NCBI RefSeq assembly: GCF_018130145.1
Contig: NZ_JAFCMB010000001.1
Coordinates: forward strand, 1-64,000
From: Bradyrhizobium sp. AUGA SZCCT0176
Lineage (GTDB): Bacteria > Pseudomonadota > Alphaproteobacteria > Rhizobiales > Xanthobacteraceae
Direction: 5' to 3'
DNA: 64,000 nt
Part shown: one piece after another, positions 7,722 through 15,409 of the stretch
How positions within the stretch are numbered: the first letter of the stretch is position 1
Layout of the letters: each line of letters starts with the position of its first letter
Notes under the pieces: model-generated
What the model was told of the DNA's origin: nothing
Databases searched by the model: none
What the model saw: the letters and a program-made list of their open reading frames with translations, nothing else
Translations under genes and position numbers: made by a program

Positions 7722-8744
7722 ATGAAAAGCATCGGATTCCTTTCGTTCGGGCACTGGACGCCCACTTCGCAACCGCAGACCCGCTCGGCGGCGGACACGC
7801 TGCTGCAATCCATCGAATTGGCCGTCGCGGCCGAGGAATTGGGCGCCGACGGCGCCTATTTTCGCGTTCATCACTTCGCGCGCCAACTCGCCTCGCCTTT
7901 CCCGTTGCTGGCGGCGGTCGGCGCGAAAACCAGCCGCATCGAGATCGGCACGGCGGTTATCGACATGCGCTATGAGAACCCGCTCTACATGGTCGAAGAC
8001 GCCGGCGCGGCCGATCTCATTTCGGGCGGGCGCCTGCAGCTTGGAATTAGCCGGGGATCGCCCGAGCAGGTCATCGATGGATGGCGATATTTCGGCTATC
8101 AACCGGCCGAAGGCGAGACCGAAGCCGACATGGGCCGGCGTCATGCCAAGGTCTTTCTCGACGTGCTTGATGGCCATGGCTTCGCGCAGCCCAATCCACG
8201 TCCGATGTTTCCAAATCCGCCAGGGTTGCTGCGTCTTGAACCGCACTCCCAGGGACTGCGGGATCGCATCTGGTGGGGCGCCGGCTCGAACGCCACGGCA
8301 ATATGGGCAGCGAAGCTCGGCATGAACCTGCAGAGTTCGACGCTCAAGAACGACGAAACCGGCGAGGCTTTCCACATCCAGCAGGCTGCCCAGATCAGGG
8401 CCTATCGCTCGGCGTGGAAGGAGGCAGGCCATGCGCGCGCGCCACGGGTGTCCGTCAGCCGCAGCATCATCGCCATCATGGATGATCGTGATCGCGCCTA
8501 CTTCGGCCGCGGTGGAGGCGAGGACGACCAGATCGGCTTCATCTCTCCGGAGACCCAGGCGATCTTCGGCCGCAGCTATGCGGCCGAGCCGGACGTCCTG
8601 ATCGAGCAGCTGAGGAAGGACGAGGCCATCAATGAGGCCGACACCTTACTGTTGACCGTCCCTAACCAGCTCGGCGTTGCCTACAATGCCCATGTCATCG
8701 AATCGATTCTGACACACGTGGCGCCCGCCCTCGGCTGGCGCTAA
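7722..8744 (+). CDS. LLM-class flavin-dependent monooxygenase
   Basis: A 340-residue bacterial-luciferase-like TIM barrel. Typical segments are IGFLSFGHW at the start, AEELGADGAYFRVHHF (residues 36-52), IEIGTAVIDMRYENPLYMVEDAGAAD around 85-110 and RLQLGISRGSPEQVI. Such enzymes oxidise varied substrates using reduced FMN supplied by a separate reductase; no reductase is adjacent, and the substrate cannot be told. The ATG at 7722 follows GGGAGAGCCTAGATAGGCTGC, a weak but plausible ribosome site. The gene appears monocistronic. Confidence 0.85.
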   Translation: MKSIGFLSFGHWTPTSQPQTRSAADTLLQSIELAVAAEELGADGAYFRVHHFARQLASPFPLLAAVGAKTSRIEIGTAVIDMRYENPLYMVEDAGAADLISGGRLQLGISRGSPEQVIDGWRYFGYQPAEGETEADMGRRHAKVFLDVLDGHGFAQPNPRPMFPNPPGLLRLEPHSQGLRDRIWWGAGSNATAIWAAKLGMNLQSSTLKNDETGEAFHIQQAAQIRAYRSAWKEAGHARAPRVSVSRSIIAIMDDRDRAYFGRGGGEDDQIGFISPETQAIFGRSYAAEPDVLIEQLRKDEAINEADTLLLTVPNQLGVAYNAHVIESILTHVAPALGWR

Positions 8745-8930
8745 GGGCTGTTGCGATGTTTCCATGGCTGGTATCCGCTTCGCGCCGGGATCGAGCGACC
8801 TGCAGAAGAGGCGGTACCCCAAAAGAGGCAACCAGGTTCCATCCGCTCCGCGATATGTGATACGCAAAAACCGCCGAGCGTTGTGTTACAATTCCATTTC
8901 CTGGCGTATCCCACTCGAAAGGAGGCCGAG

Positions 8931-9413
8931 TTGAGCGTTGCCTTCACCAAGGAAGACAGTGCCGAAACCGCATCGGAGACGCTGCTACCCGACCGCCCGA
9001 TCTCTCCTCATCCGAACCTGGTTACGGAAGCCGGATTGAAGGCGCTCGAACTTCAACTGCAACAGGCTCGCGAGGCGTACGAGACGGCGCAGCAGATCGA
9101 AGACGTCAATGAGCGGCGGCGGCAAGCGGCGACCCCCTTGCGCGATGCGCGCTACTTTGCGGCGAGAGTTCGGACGGCTCAGCTCATCACCCCTCCTGCG
9201 TCCACTGATACCGTTGCTTTCGGGAGTACGGTGACCTTCAGGCGCGAGGATGGGCGCGTGCAGAAGTATCATATCGTGGGAGAGGACGAAGCGGACCCGA
9301 AGGCCGGCTCCATTTCCTTCGTGTCCCCGGTGGCAAGGTCCCTGATGGGTAAAGCTGTCGGCGATGTCGTCGGCGTATCCGGTCACGAGCTCGAGATCAT
9401 TGCGATCTCTTGA
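8931..9413 (+). CDS. GreA/GreB-family factor with shortened coiled coil
   Basis: GreA-type proteins enter the RNA polymerase secondary channel and stimulate transcript cleavage. This 160-residue protein has an N-terminal helical part (about 25-85, starting NLVTEAGLKALE) and a complete C-terminal FKBP-like domain (about 90-160: FGSTVTF, YHIVGEDEADP, SPVARSLMGKAVGDVV). The TTG at 8931 is chosen because AAAGGAGG lies 6-13 bases upstream, a near-perfect ribosome site. Compared with E. coli GreA from memory, the GDLKENAEYHAAR tip region is altered (TPLRDARYFAAR) and the second helix is about 15 residues shorter, so cleavage activity is doubtful. It stands alone and is not the housekeeping GreA. 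Confidence 0.82.
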   Translation: MSVAFTKEDSAETASETLLPDRPISPHPNLVTEAGLKALELQLQQAREAYETAQQIEDVNERRRQAATPLRDARYFAARVRTAQLITPPASTDTVAFGSTVTFRREDGRVQKYHIVGEDEADPKAGSISFVSPVARSLMGKAVGDVVGVSGHELEIIAIS

Positions 9414-9649
9414 ACCCCACCGCACAAGACGCAGCCGATGCGTGGAGCGCAGCGTCTTGTGAGCTTATGGTCGACCGCGACGGTGAGGCTGCGCAGGACG
9501 TCCCGCGTTGCGCGAGAGCGCTCGACGCAGCAGGTCCGCAGGTCGGCGGAATTCGACCACTTCACAGCAAGTTGACGGCCGCTTCCCGATAAGCGCCGGA
9601 ATCGTGCAGGTAAGAAGGTCCTTCGGCGTCAACGAGACGATGGCTCAGT

Positions 9650-10798
9650 ATGGTGACAAGTTCCATGCGCTGGTGGCGATATCGTCGATCGACAGGCCTG
9701 ATCATTTTTCCCGTTCTGCTACTCGCGCTGGCGGGCGGGTCGGTTGCGGATATTGGTATGGACGCCAAAATTCAGCACATCGTCACGGCCTATCTGGCGC
9801 CGGAGACCGTGGGGAAGCCGGGCGGTCTCGCTGTGGCCGTCTACGCTGCGGGTCACACCGAGTTTTTCAACTACGGCGTCGCCGACGAATCGACAAGGCA
9901 GCCGATCACTTCAGACACGTTGTTCAACGTAGCGTCAGTGCGCAAACCGTTTGAAGCAATCCTGGTCGCGCTGGGTACGCTTCGCGGCGAACTCCGTCTC
10001 GATGATCCCGTGAGCAGGTATGTCCCCGAGCTGCACGGCGACTACATCAAAGGCGTGACGATCGGTGAACTGGCAACGCATACGTCCGGACTCCTGCTGC
10101 CGACCGACCACCCGCCATGGCCAAACGATTCGTTTACGCTGCCGCAGTTCTTCGAGGCGCTCAACGCATGGACGCCGCAATCGGGCGAGCAGCCGGGCAA
10201 GCAGCGCATCTACACGCATGCGGGGTATGTGCTGCTGCAGCTCGCGCTCGAACGTCGCTACGGTCGACCGATCGGTGATCTTATCGAGGCGCGTATCCTG
10301 AAACCGCTCGGCATGAACCAGACATTCCTCCCGGAGCGCGGGCCGGACCACCGCGCCATCATGGCTCCGGAGCTGATGAAGCGTGTCGTGCAGGGCTACT
10401 CCGATACGGGCATGGCGATTGGTCCACGTGGAGATCAGCAGAGTTACTACGATTTCCCGGGGACTGGCCAGATGTTCACCTCGGCGCGCGACCTGGCCAC
10501 CTTTCTGGCTGCCTTTATCGATGGCCAGGCGATCGATCCGCAGTTGCGGCAAGCGTTGCAGATGACGCAGCGCGAGGCATTTCACGTGACCGAGAAGTTC
10601 GGACAGGCGATGGCCTGGGAAAACATCCACTTGAACGACGAGGTCGTCGTCGACAAGCCGGGCGGACTTAACAACGCCTCGGCCTATGTCGGCCTGGTGC
10701 CGGCACACAAGACCGGCATCGTCCTGCTCGCCAACCGCGGCGAGTTTCCGCATGAGATCGCCCGCTACCACGTGCTGCCGGAGTTGGCGCGAGAATGA
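9650..10798 (+). CDS. Beta-lactamase-fold serine hydrolase (class C / esterase VIII type)
   Basis: A 382-residue exported enzyme. Residues 14-33 form a hydrophobic signal peptide after an Arg-rich start. The catalytic SxxK is S96-V-R-K99 in FNVASVRKPF. The second motif, normally YxN, reads Y188-T-H190 in IYTHAGYVLL, and the third is KPG (DKPGGLNN) rather than KTG. Together these favour an esterase or peptidase of the beta-lactamase fold over a true antibiotic-hydrolysing AmpC. There is no ampR-like regulator beside it. Start ATG 9650; ATG 9665 is an alternative. The neighbours give no functional clue. Confidence 0.82.
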   Translation: MVTSSMRWWRYRRSTGLIIFPVLLLALAGGSVADIGMDAKIQHIVTAYLAPETVGKPGGLAVAVYAAGHTEFFNYGVADESTRQPITSDTLFNVASVRKPFEAILVALGTLRGELRLDDPVSRYVPELHGDYIKGVTIGELATHTSGLLLPTDHPPWPNDSFTLPQFFEALNAWTPQSGEQPGKQRIYTHAGYVLLQLALERRYGRPIGDLIEARILKPLGMNQTFLPERGPDHRAIMAPELMKRVVQGYSDTGMAIGPRGDQQSYYDFPGTGQMFTSARDLATFLAAFIDGQAIDPQLRQALQMTQREAFHVTEKFGQAMAWENIHLNDEVVVDKPGGLNNASAYVGLVPAHKTGIVLLANRGEFPHEIARYHVLPELARE

Positions 10799-10977
10799 GA
10801 AGAACAGCGACTAGTCGCCAGTGGTGATCATAAGTCACCGGGCCTGTCGCGCGTCCGGCAGCTCTTCAATTCTGCAATAGAAACCATATCGATTTTTGAC
10901 CTTCTTTTCGAAACGGCGGCGTACTATCCCTCAACGGGGTTCGTTCGAGCCCGATAAAAAAAGGGGGGAGCTTCTCC

Positions 10978-11550
10978 ATGGCGGATCCGCAGAAACAAGA
11001 GCCGGCCCGAAACGAGCCGGTCGCACTGCCGACCTGGCCCGACGAAGTGTACCGCGTCCTCAAGGACGCTGACGTGCGCCAGGTCGGAATGGTGCCGGAT
11101 GCAGGCCACAGCCGCCTCATCCGCGCATTCGAGGCGGATCCTCAAGCCCGCGTCATCACCCTGACCACCGAAGAGGAAGGGATCGCCATGCTGGCAGGTG
11201 CCTGGCTTGGCGGAGAACGGGGCGTCCTGCTGCTGCAATCGAGCGGCGTCGGCAATTGCATCAACATGCTGTCGCTGCCGATGATCTGCCGCATGCCGCT
11301 CTTGATGCTGGTGACGATGCGCGGCGAATGGGGGGAGTTCAACCCGTGGCAGGTCCCGATGGGCCAGGGCACCAGGGCCGTGCTCGAAGCCATGGGCGTG
11401 ATCGTGACCCGCGCCGATGAGCCGCATCTGGTCGCCTCGACCGTTTCCGGCGCGGCCAACCTTGCCTTCAACACCTGGCGGCCTGCCGCCGTCCTGATCG
11501 GACAGCGCGTGCTCGGTGCCAAGAATTTCAAGGAGCTTGCCCGCAAATGA
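10978..11550 (+). CDS. ThDP-dependent decarboxylase, alpha (Pyr-domain) subunit
   Basis: A 190-residue protein equal to the N-terminal PYR domain of ThDP enzymes, in the split form seen in sulfopyruvate and phosphonopyruvate decarboxylases. The activating glutamate is within TTEEEGIAM (E65-67). The QSSGVGN segment and the GEWGEFNPWQ segment are typical of ComD-like subunits. The ATG at 10978 follows GGGGGGAGC. It overlaps the beta subunit by ATGA at 11547-11550, so the two are translationally coupled. The substrate is not known; adjacent remnants of a carboxymuconolactone-decarboxylase-like gene and a sugar-isomerase-like gene suggest it belonged to a larger catabolic operon. Confidence 0.83.
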   Translation: MADPQKQEPARNEPVALPTWPDEVYRVLKDADVRQVGMVPDAGHSRLIRAFEADPQARVITLTTEEEGIAMLAGAWLGGERGVLLLQSSGVGNCINMLSLPMICRMPLLMLVTMRGEWGEFNPWQVPMGQGTRAVLEAMGVIVTRADEPHLVASTVSGAANLAFNTWRPAAVLIGQRVLGAKNFKELARK

Positions 11551-12146
11551 ACGTTCCCAACGAACTGCTGCATCGCCGCGACGTCGTCAATGAATTGCTG
11601 CGCGACCGGAGCGATCTCCTGGTCGTTGCCGGGCTCGGCGCGCCCAACTGGGATATCTCGGCTGCGGGCGACAGCCCGAACAACTTCCCGCTCTGGGGCG
11701 CGATGGGCGCGGCCGCCATGATGGGCTTTGGTCTCGCTATCGCGCAGCCCAAGCGCCGCGTGCTCGTCATCACCGGCGACGGCGAAATGCTGATGAGCCT
11801 CGGCGCGCTTGCCACGATCGCCGTGCAAAACCCGGCGAATCTCACTATCGCCGTGCTCGACAACGAGCGCTTCGGTGAGACCGGAATGCAGAAGACGCAT
11901 ACGGCAGGCGGTGTCGACCTCGCGGGGATAGCTGCGGCCGCCGGCTTCAGGACATCGCGGATCGTCAGGACCATGGCCGAGGTGACCGAGATCCGCGAGC
12001 TGGCACACCATGGAAACGGGCCCGTGTTCGCGCAGGTCAAGATCAATCCGGAAGCGCTTTACTTCGTGCTGCCGCCCGCCGACGGCGGCATCCTCACCAC
12101 CCGCTTCAGGCAATCCGTCCTCGGTGAAAGCTCGCTCTATAATTGA
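11547..12146 (+). CDS. ThDP-dependent decarboxylase, beta (PP-domain) subunit
   Basis: A 199-residue PP domain carrying the ThDP/Mg motif: GDG at 77-79 and N106 in VLDNERFGETG. It pairs with the preceding PYR-domain gene to form a complete active site across subunits, as in ComDE-type sulfopyruvate decarboxylase. The two genes overlap by four bases. The C-terminus (LYFVLPPADGGILTTRF) resembles that of decarboxylases acting on 2-oxo acids with a charged distal group, but the substrate is inference. Downstream, the operon is broken by remnants from 12213 on. Confidence 0.83.
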   Translation: MNVPNELLHRRDVVNELLRDRSDLLVVAGLGAPNWDISAAGDSPNNFPLWGAMGAAAMMGFGLAIAQPKRRVLVITGDGEMLMSLGALATIAVQNPANLTIAVLDNERFGETGMQKTHTAGGVDLAGIAAAAGFRTSRIVRTMAEVTEIRELAHHGNGPVFAQVKINPEALYFVLPPADGGILTTRFRQSVLGESSLYN

Positions 12147-12212
12147 CGCAAACATTCGACAATAGCCAAGCCCACACCCATCGGGACCATCGAACCAAGG
12201 AGAAGGAACACC

Positions 12213-12402
12213 ATGAGCGAGAACGCACAATTCGAAAAAGGCCTTGAGGTCCGGCGCGCCGTGTAGGACGCCGAGTATGTCGACGGAAGCCTTGCCAAGG
12301 CTGACGACTTCATGATGGCGCTTTCAGCGCATCACCACGGAATGGTGTTGGGGTTACGCGTGGACGCGGGACGGTCTGAACCGCAAGACGCGAAGCATGC
12401 TC
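12213..12402 (+). pseudogene. Remnant of a PcaC-like carboxymuconolactone decarboxylase family gene
   Basis: Start ATG 12213 after AAGGAGAAGGAAC, then MSENAQFEKGLEVRRAV, an in-frame TAG at 12264-12266, then DAEYVDGSLAKADDFMMA. A one-base insertion near 12320 shifts the frame; in the next frame ITTEWCWGYAWTRDGLNRKT continues the family sequence. It stops abruptly at about 12402, where opposite-strand isomerase sequence begins. An intact family member is about 125-135 residues, so roughly half is missing. Stop, frameshift and 3' deletion all show that it is dead. The intact upstream ribosome site indicates that it was once the third gene of the ThDP decarboxylase operon. Confidence 0.85.
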
Positions 12403-12594
12403 AGAGGCGGCGGCCTTGTCGAGATCGATCAGGCGTGGATCGGAGGTCGGGACCTGAACGCCCTTGTACCCTAGTCCTGCCGCCCAGCCGCAGATGGCAT
12501 CGAAGCTGTCAAACGGCTGATCATCGCCGATGAACTGCGCCAGAAAAATTGCGGACCCCTTCATGGTGGCCGGCCGGATGGTCGTCGCTGACAT
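12403..12594 (-). pseudogene. Remnant of a sugar-phosphate isomerase/epimerase-like gene (5' end only)
   Basis: Reading left from ATG 12594, the frame gives MSATTIRPATMKGSAIFLAQ, then DSFDAICGWAAGLGYKGVQV and RLIDLDKAAASE, the start of a xylose-isomerase-like TIM barrel as I recall it from Bradyrhizobium. Homology ends after about 64 residues at 12403, exactly where the PcaC-like remnant of the other strand ends; an intact protein would be roughly 300-350 residues. A deletion that fused two convergent genes explains both truncations. GGAGAAGATGAC upstream of the ATG may still act as a ribosome site, so a short nonsense-tailed peptide could be made. Confidence 0.75.
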
Positions 12595-12692
12595 GTCATC
12601 TTCTCCGGTTCAGACGGCTGCGCCACGCAGATAGGACGCCGCGTCATTGTCCGACATGCCGGCCGTTCAATACGCGAGACGATCTTGATGGT

Positions 12693-12758
12693 CCGGGATG
12701 GCCTTGCCGAAGAGGCCGAGAATGAAGAGTTCGCCGGCGGCGCATAGCTGGCAGTCCT
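12693..12758 (-). pseudogene. Degraded duplicate of the 5' end of the NagZ-like gene
   Basis: About 66 bases match bases 7315-7379 with only a handful of substitutions and a small indel. The translation gives GELFILGLFGKAIP against GELFILGFFGKTIP in the intact gene at 6362-7366. The match covers the first 16 or so codons plus about 12 bases upstream of the start. In the copy the ATG is out of frame with the matching codons by one base, and the frame ends soon after, so it cannot be functional. Confidence 0.8.
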
Positions 12759-12845
12759 GCATACTTTTCAATGAACGCATCGCAACGGACGCAGATTTAC
12801 GATCCCGCAGCGCGATGCGCTCAAGGTTTGTACGTAACGTTCGCA

Positions 12846-12974
12846 CCTCTCGGAAAAGAGAGGGCGCAGGGAATGCCGGATGCGCGCTGCACCCGCGGTC
12901 TCGTGTGCGAATAGTGCAAAGAAAGCTGCACACGAGCATACAGGGCAGCGGAGGCAATCCGACATTCCCTGCGC
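12846..12974. repeat. Nested inverted-repeat element
   Basis: Three palindromes are nested or adjacent: CCTCTC/GAGAGG at 12846-12863; outer arms of 17 bases at 12864-12880 and 12958-12974 (GCGCAGGGAATGCCGGA and its near-perfect complement, one mismatch); and inner arms CTCGTGTGC at 12900-12908 with GCACACGAG at 12928-12936. The whole could extrude as a cruciform or fold as RNA. From memory this resembles a dispersed non-coding repeat in Bradyrhizobium genomes; I could not verify that. Confidence 0.7.
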
Positions 12975-13560
12975 AATGGCTTTACGGCTTATGCCGTGCT
13001 CTCCCCGGAGACGAGTTCCTGGTTGACTCCGTCACCGCCGTTTCCGCTCACGCTTCTCCGACAGCTTGACGCCTGCAACGGGCGCCAGGACCACACGGTT
13101 TTGCCGTACGCTTAATCCACGCCGTCGTCAGACGTGAACCAGGCGTCCACCGCGACCCGCCCCTCGTTGTGACGATGGCCAACGCCCCTCTGAGTGGGAC
13201 GGGATGGGTGAGAATGTGCCGGTGATTTGGCTCGAAGGAAAGAGAAATATTTTTGATTTTCGGAAATTTTGGGCCTGACAAGACTTCTGACAATCAGAAG
13301 CGTTTTGTCCGGGCGCGCCACCGGCCGGGCTGCTCGCGCACCCGGCGTGAGGTGATTTTGGGGAAGCCGCCGAGAGACAAAGCGCGCTAGCAGACTTTCA
13401 ACGTGCGACGGGTCGATGCAATTGTATGTCACGCTTGCGTAACGATATTGGCGGCGGGATGCCGGGACGGCGTGAGTGAAAGGAGCCTTGAGACTTGGTG
13501 GAGCTGCGATGTCACTGGCGAACGCGCGAGCAGAAAGTTTATGAGCTGGCTGCGAAAAAA
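12975..13560. other. Gene-poor region, probably dispersed repeat sequence
   Basis: No frame here has a recognisable domain. The wording of bases 12975-13330 (GGCTTATGCCGTGCTCTCC near 12985, and the AT-rich TTTTTGATTTTCGGAAATTTTG tract near 13250) is familiar to me as repeat sequence found many times in Bradyrhizobium genomes, directly continuing the nested palindrome. Treat that as recollection. Confidence 0.4.
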
Positions 13561-13683
13561 CGCGGTATCAGAATATCCCCGCGGTATCAAATCAGATCCA
13601 CCGCTCCGCATGAATCATGCGACAACAGCCTCACGGCGCCTTCGTTTGATACCGTGAATGTTTTCGTGGTAGTCGCGGTATCA
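13561..13683. promoter_or_regulatory. Iterated 10-mer CGCGGTATCA (possible operator)
   Basis: CGCGGTATCA occurs exactly at 13561-13570, 13580-13589 and 13674-13683, and an inverted 8-base match (TGATACCG) at 13647-13654. The first two are 19 bases apart, about two helical turns. They lie 340-460 bases upstream of the acetyltransferase cassette. Repetition at this spacing fits a regulator binding site, but no regulator gene is adjacent. Confidence 0.45.
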
Positions 13684-14022
13684 ATCTAGGCACACTTATA
13701 GTTTACCATAGGGCCCAGCAGATGAGAGCATTTGATGGCAAGACCACGCGAGCAAGCTTGTTTGCACGACGGGTTGAAGCTGGACTAAAACCAGCTTGCT
13801 CGCGATGGGTTCGTCGAACCGGCTCGATTGCGCGGAATTCATTGGACGCATTCGTTCGCAACCGCAGGCATCTCGAAAGAGTTGGAAGGCTGGCTTCGCG
13901 TTCAGCTAGGCAGCCTCGACCAGCGCAATTTCCGAAGTCCATACGTCGGGGCGGCCGCGCGACCGCTTGGTAGACATGATGGGGTTTTCCCCAATCACTA
14001 CCCCTGCTTGGAGGCTAACTCT
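13684..14022. other. Leader region of the acetyltransferase cassette
   Basis: About 340 bases before the MBOAT gene. The open frame that runs into the gene from 13828 has no membrane or domain character for its first 65 codons, so I treat it as untranslated. AT-rich sequence at 13680-13712 (CTTATAGTTTACCATAG) could include a promoter; bases 13800-13990 are otherwise unremarkable. Confidence 0.35.
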
Positions 14023-15402
14023 TTGACTTTCACGTCGTGGCAATTTGCGGTGTTCGTGTCTGGGGTATTTGCCCTTTATTACTGGCCACTCGTTCGCCCG
14101 TATCAGGTCTACATCCTGGTAGTTGCAAGCCTGTTCTTCTACGGATTCGGGCAACCGGAATTGCTGGCGCTGCTCGCGATAGCGGTCTTCGGGACTTACT
14201 TCTTTCTCCTGAAGGCCATGGCTCGACGTAAGTTGTGGCTGCCGGCCGGCATTGCATTCAACCTCGCGTTATTAGCCTTTTTCAAGTACAAGTTACTGTT
14301 TGTCGATCCCTCCTCACCGGCACTCTCGGATGTTGGCGCGATTGACCTCTTGCTGAAACTCCCGCTGCCAATAGGCATTTCGTTCTTCGTCTTCCACAAC
14401 ATCAGCTTGCTGGTGGACATGACGAAACGCACCGGCCCTGCCCCCTCCCAATGGGACGTGTTTCTTTACATTATATTCTTCCCGCAGCTCGTCTCCGGAC
14501 CCATCACGCGGGCGGAAAACTTTCTGCCGCAAATCCAACCGAAATTTTTCAACGAAGTACCGTTCGTCGAGGCGGCTAGATGGATTGTCACCGGCTACTT
14601 CTTCAAACTATTTGTCGCGAACAACCTCAACACGCTCACGACCAACATGGATTTTCCTCTATACCATGCGCTTCGAAGCAGCGACCGTTGGCTCTGCCTG
14701 TTCCTTTATAGCTATCAAATCTATGCCGATTTTTTCGGGTATTCTGCTATCGCGATCGGGCTGGGGCTGCTGTTCGGCTACCGTCTGCCAATCAATTTCA
14801 ACTTGCCCTATATCTCGCAGTCGTTTGCTGAATTTTGGACGCGCTGGCATATTTCGCTGTCAACCTGGCTCCGCACCTATCTCTACATCCCGTTAGGCGG
14901 CAACCGCGATGGTAAAGGGCGGACGTACCTCAATCTAATGATCGTGATGGGCCTGGGTGGTCTTTGGCACGGCGCCGGATTGAGCTACCTGGCATGGGGG
15001 CTAATGCACGGCCTCCTTCTGGTGATCGAGCGTCCGTTCCTGCCCTTGATAGAAAAACTTGCAGCGATTGCCGCTCTGCGTCGCGTGATCGTTGCGACTC
15101 GCATGCTTGTTGTTTTTTTATGCGTCTCCTTCTTATGGGTTTTTTTCAAGCTCCCGAATTTCGAGCATGCGATGGATTACATTTCTGGTATGTTTATCGA
15201 TCAGTCCGTGCCTAGCCCTGCGCGCATTTACCGAAGTCTGGCGCTGATCTATGCGTTTCCAGTTCTCATACAGCATTTTATCACCTCGGAGAGGCTCGTT
15301 GCACTCCGGGGCAACCTGGATCCCTTTGTGTATGGCGCCATGGCAGCTCTGATGCTAATCGAGGCCGGTCCCGACACAGCGTTCATATATTTCCAGTTCT
15401 AG
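14023..15402 (+). CDS. MBOAT-family O-acyltransferase (AlgI/DltB-like)
   Basis: A polytopic membrane acyltransferase of about 459 residues that would carry acetyl groups across the inner membrane to an exported polysaccharide. The family signature is clear: SYQIYADFFGYS, RWHISLSTWLRTYLYIPLGG, and the catalytic histidine H316 in GGLWHGAG. Ten or so hydrophobic segments are visible. I choose the TTG at 14023 because GGAGG sits 8 bases upstream and the first membrane segment starts directly (TFTSWQFAVFVSGVFALYYW); the frame is open 65 codons further up without domain character. It is followed after 7 bases by an SGNH protein, the usual partner. Base composition is visibly lower in GC than in the flanks, suggesting transfer. 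Confidence 0.88.
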   Translation: MTFTSWQFAVFVSGVFALYYWPLVRPYQVYILVVASLFFYGFGQPELLALLAIAVFGTYFFLLKAMARRKLWLPAGIAFNLALLAFFKYKLLFVDPSSPALSDVGAIDLLLKLPLPIGISFFVFHNISLLVDMTKRTGPAPSQWDVFLYIIFFPQLVSGPITRAENFLPQIQPKFFNEVPFVEAARWIVTGYFFKLFVANNLNTLTTNMDFPLYHALRSSDRWLCLFLYSYQIYADFFGYSAIAIGLGLLFGYRLPINFNLPYISQSFAEFWTRWHISLSTWLRTYLYIPLGGNRDGKGRTYLNLMIVMGLGGLWHGAGLSYLAWGLMHGLLLVIERPFLPLIEKLAAIAALRRVIVATRMLVVFLCVSFLWVFFKLPNFEHAMDYISGMFIDQSVPSPARIYRSLALIYAFPVLIQHFITSERLVALRGNLDPFVYGAMAALMLIEAGPDTAFIYFQF

Positions 15403-15409
15403 GTTGGAC

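Noticed and set aside
6440..7975. 511-codon frame antisense to the NagZ-like gene
   Set aside because: Shadow; the minus-strand gene has IDQEGG, KHFPG and DDM motifs.
13828..14022. 65-codon N-terminal extension of the MBOAT protein
   Set aside because: No membrane or domain character; TTG 14023 has a strong ribosome site and starts the first helix.
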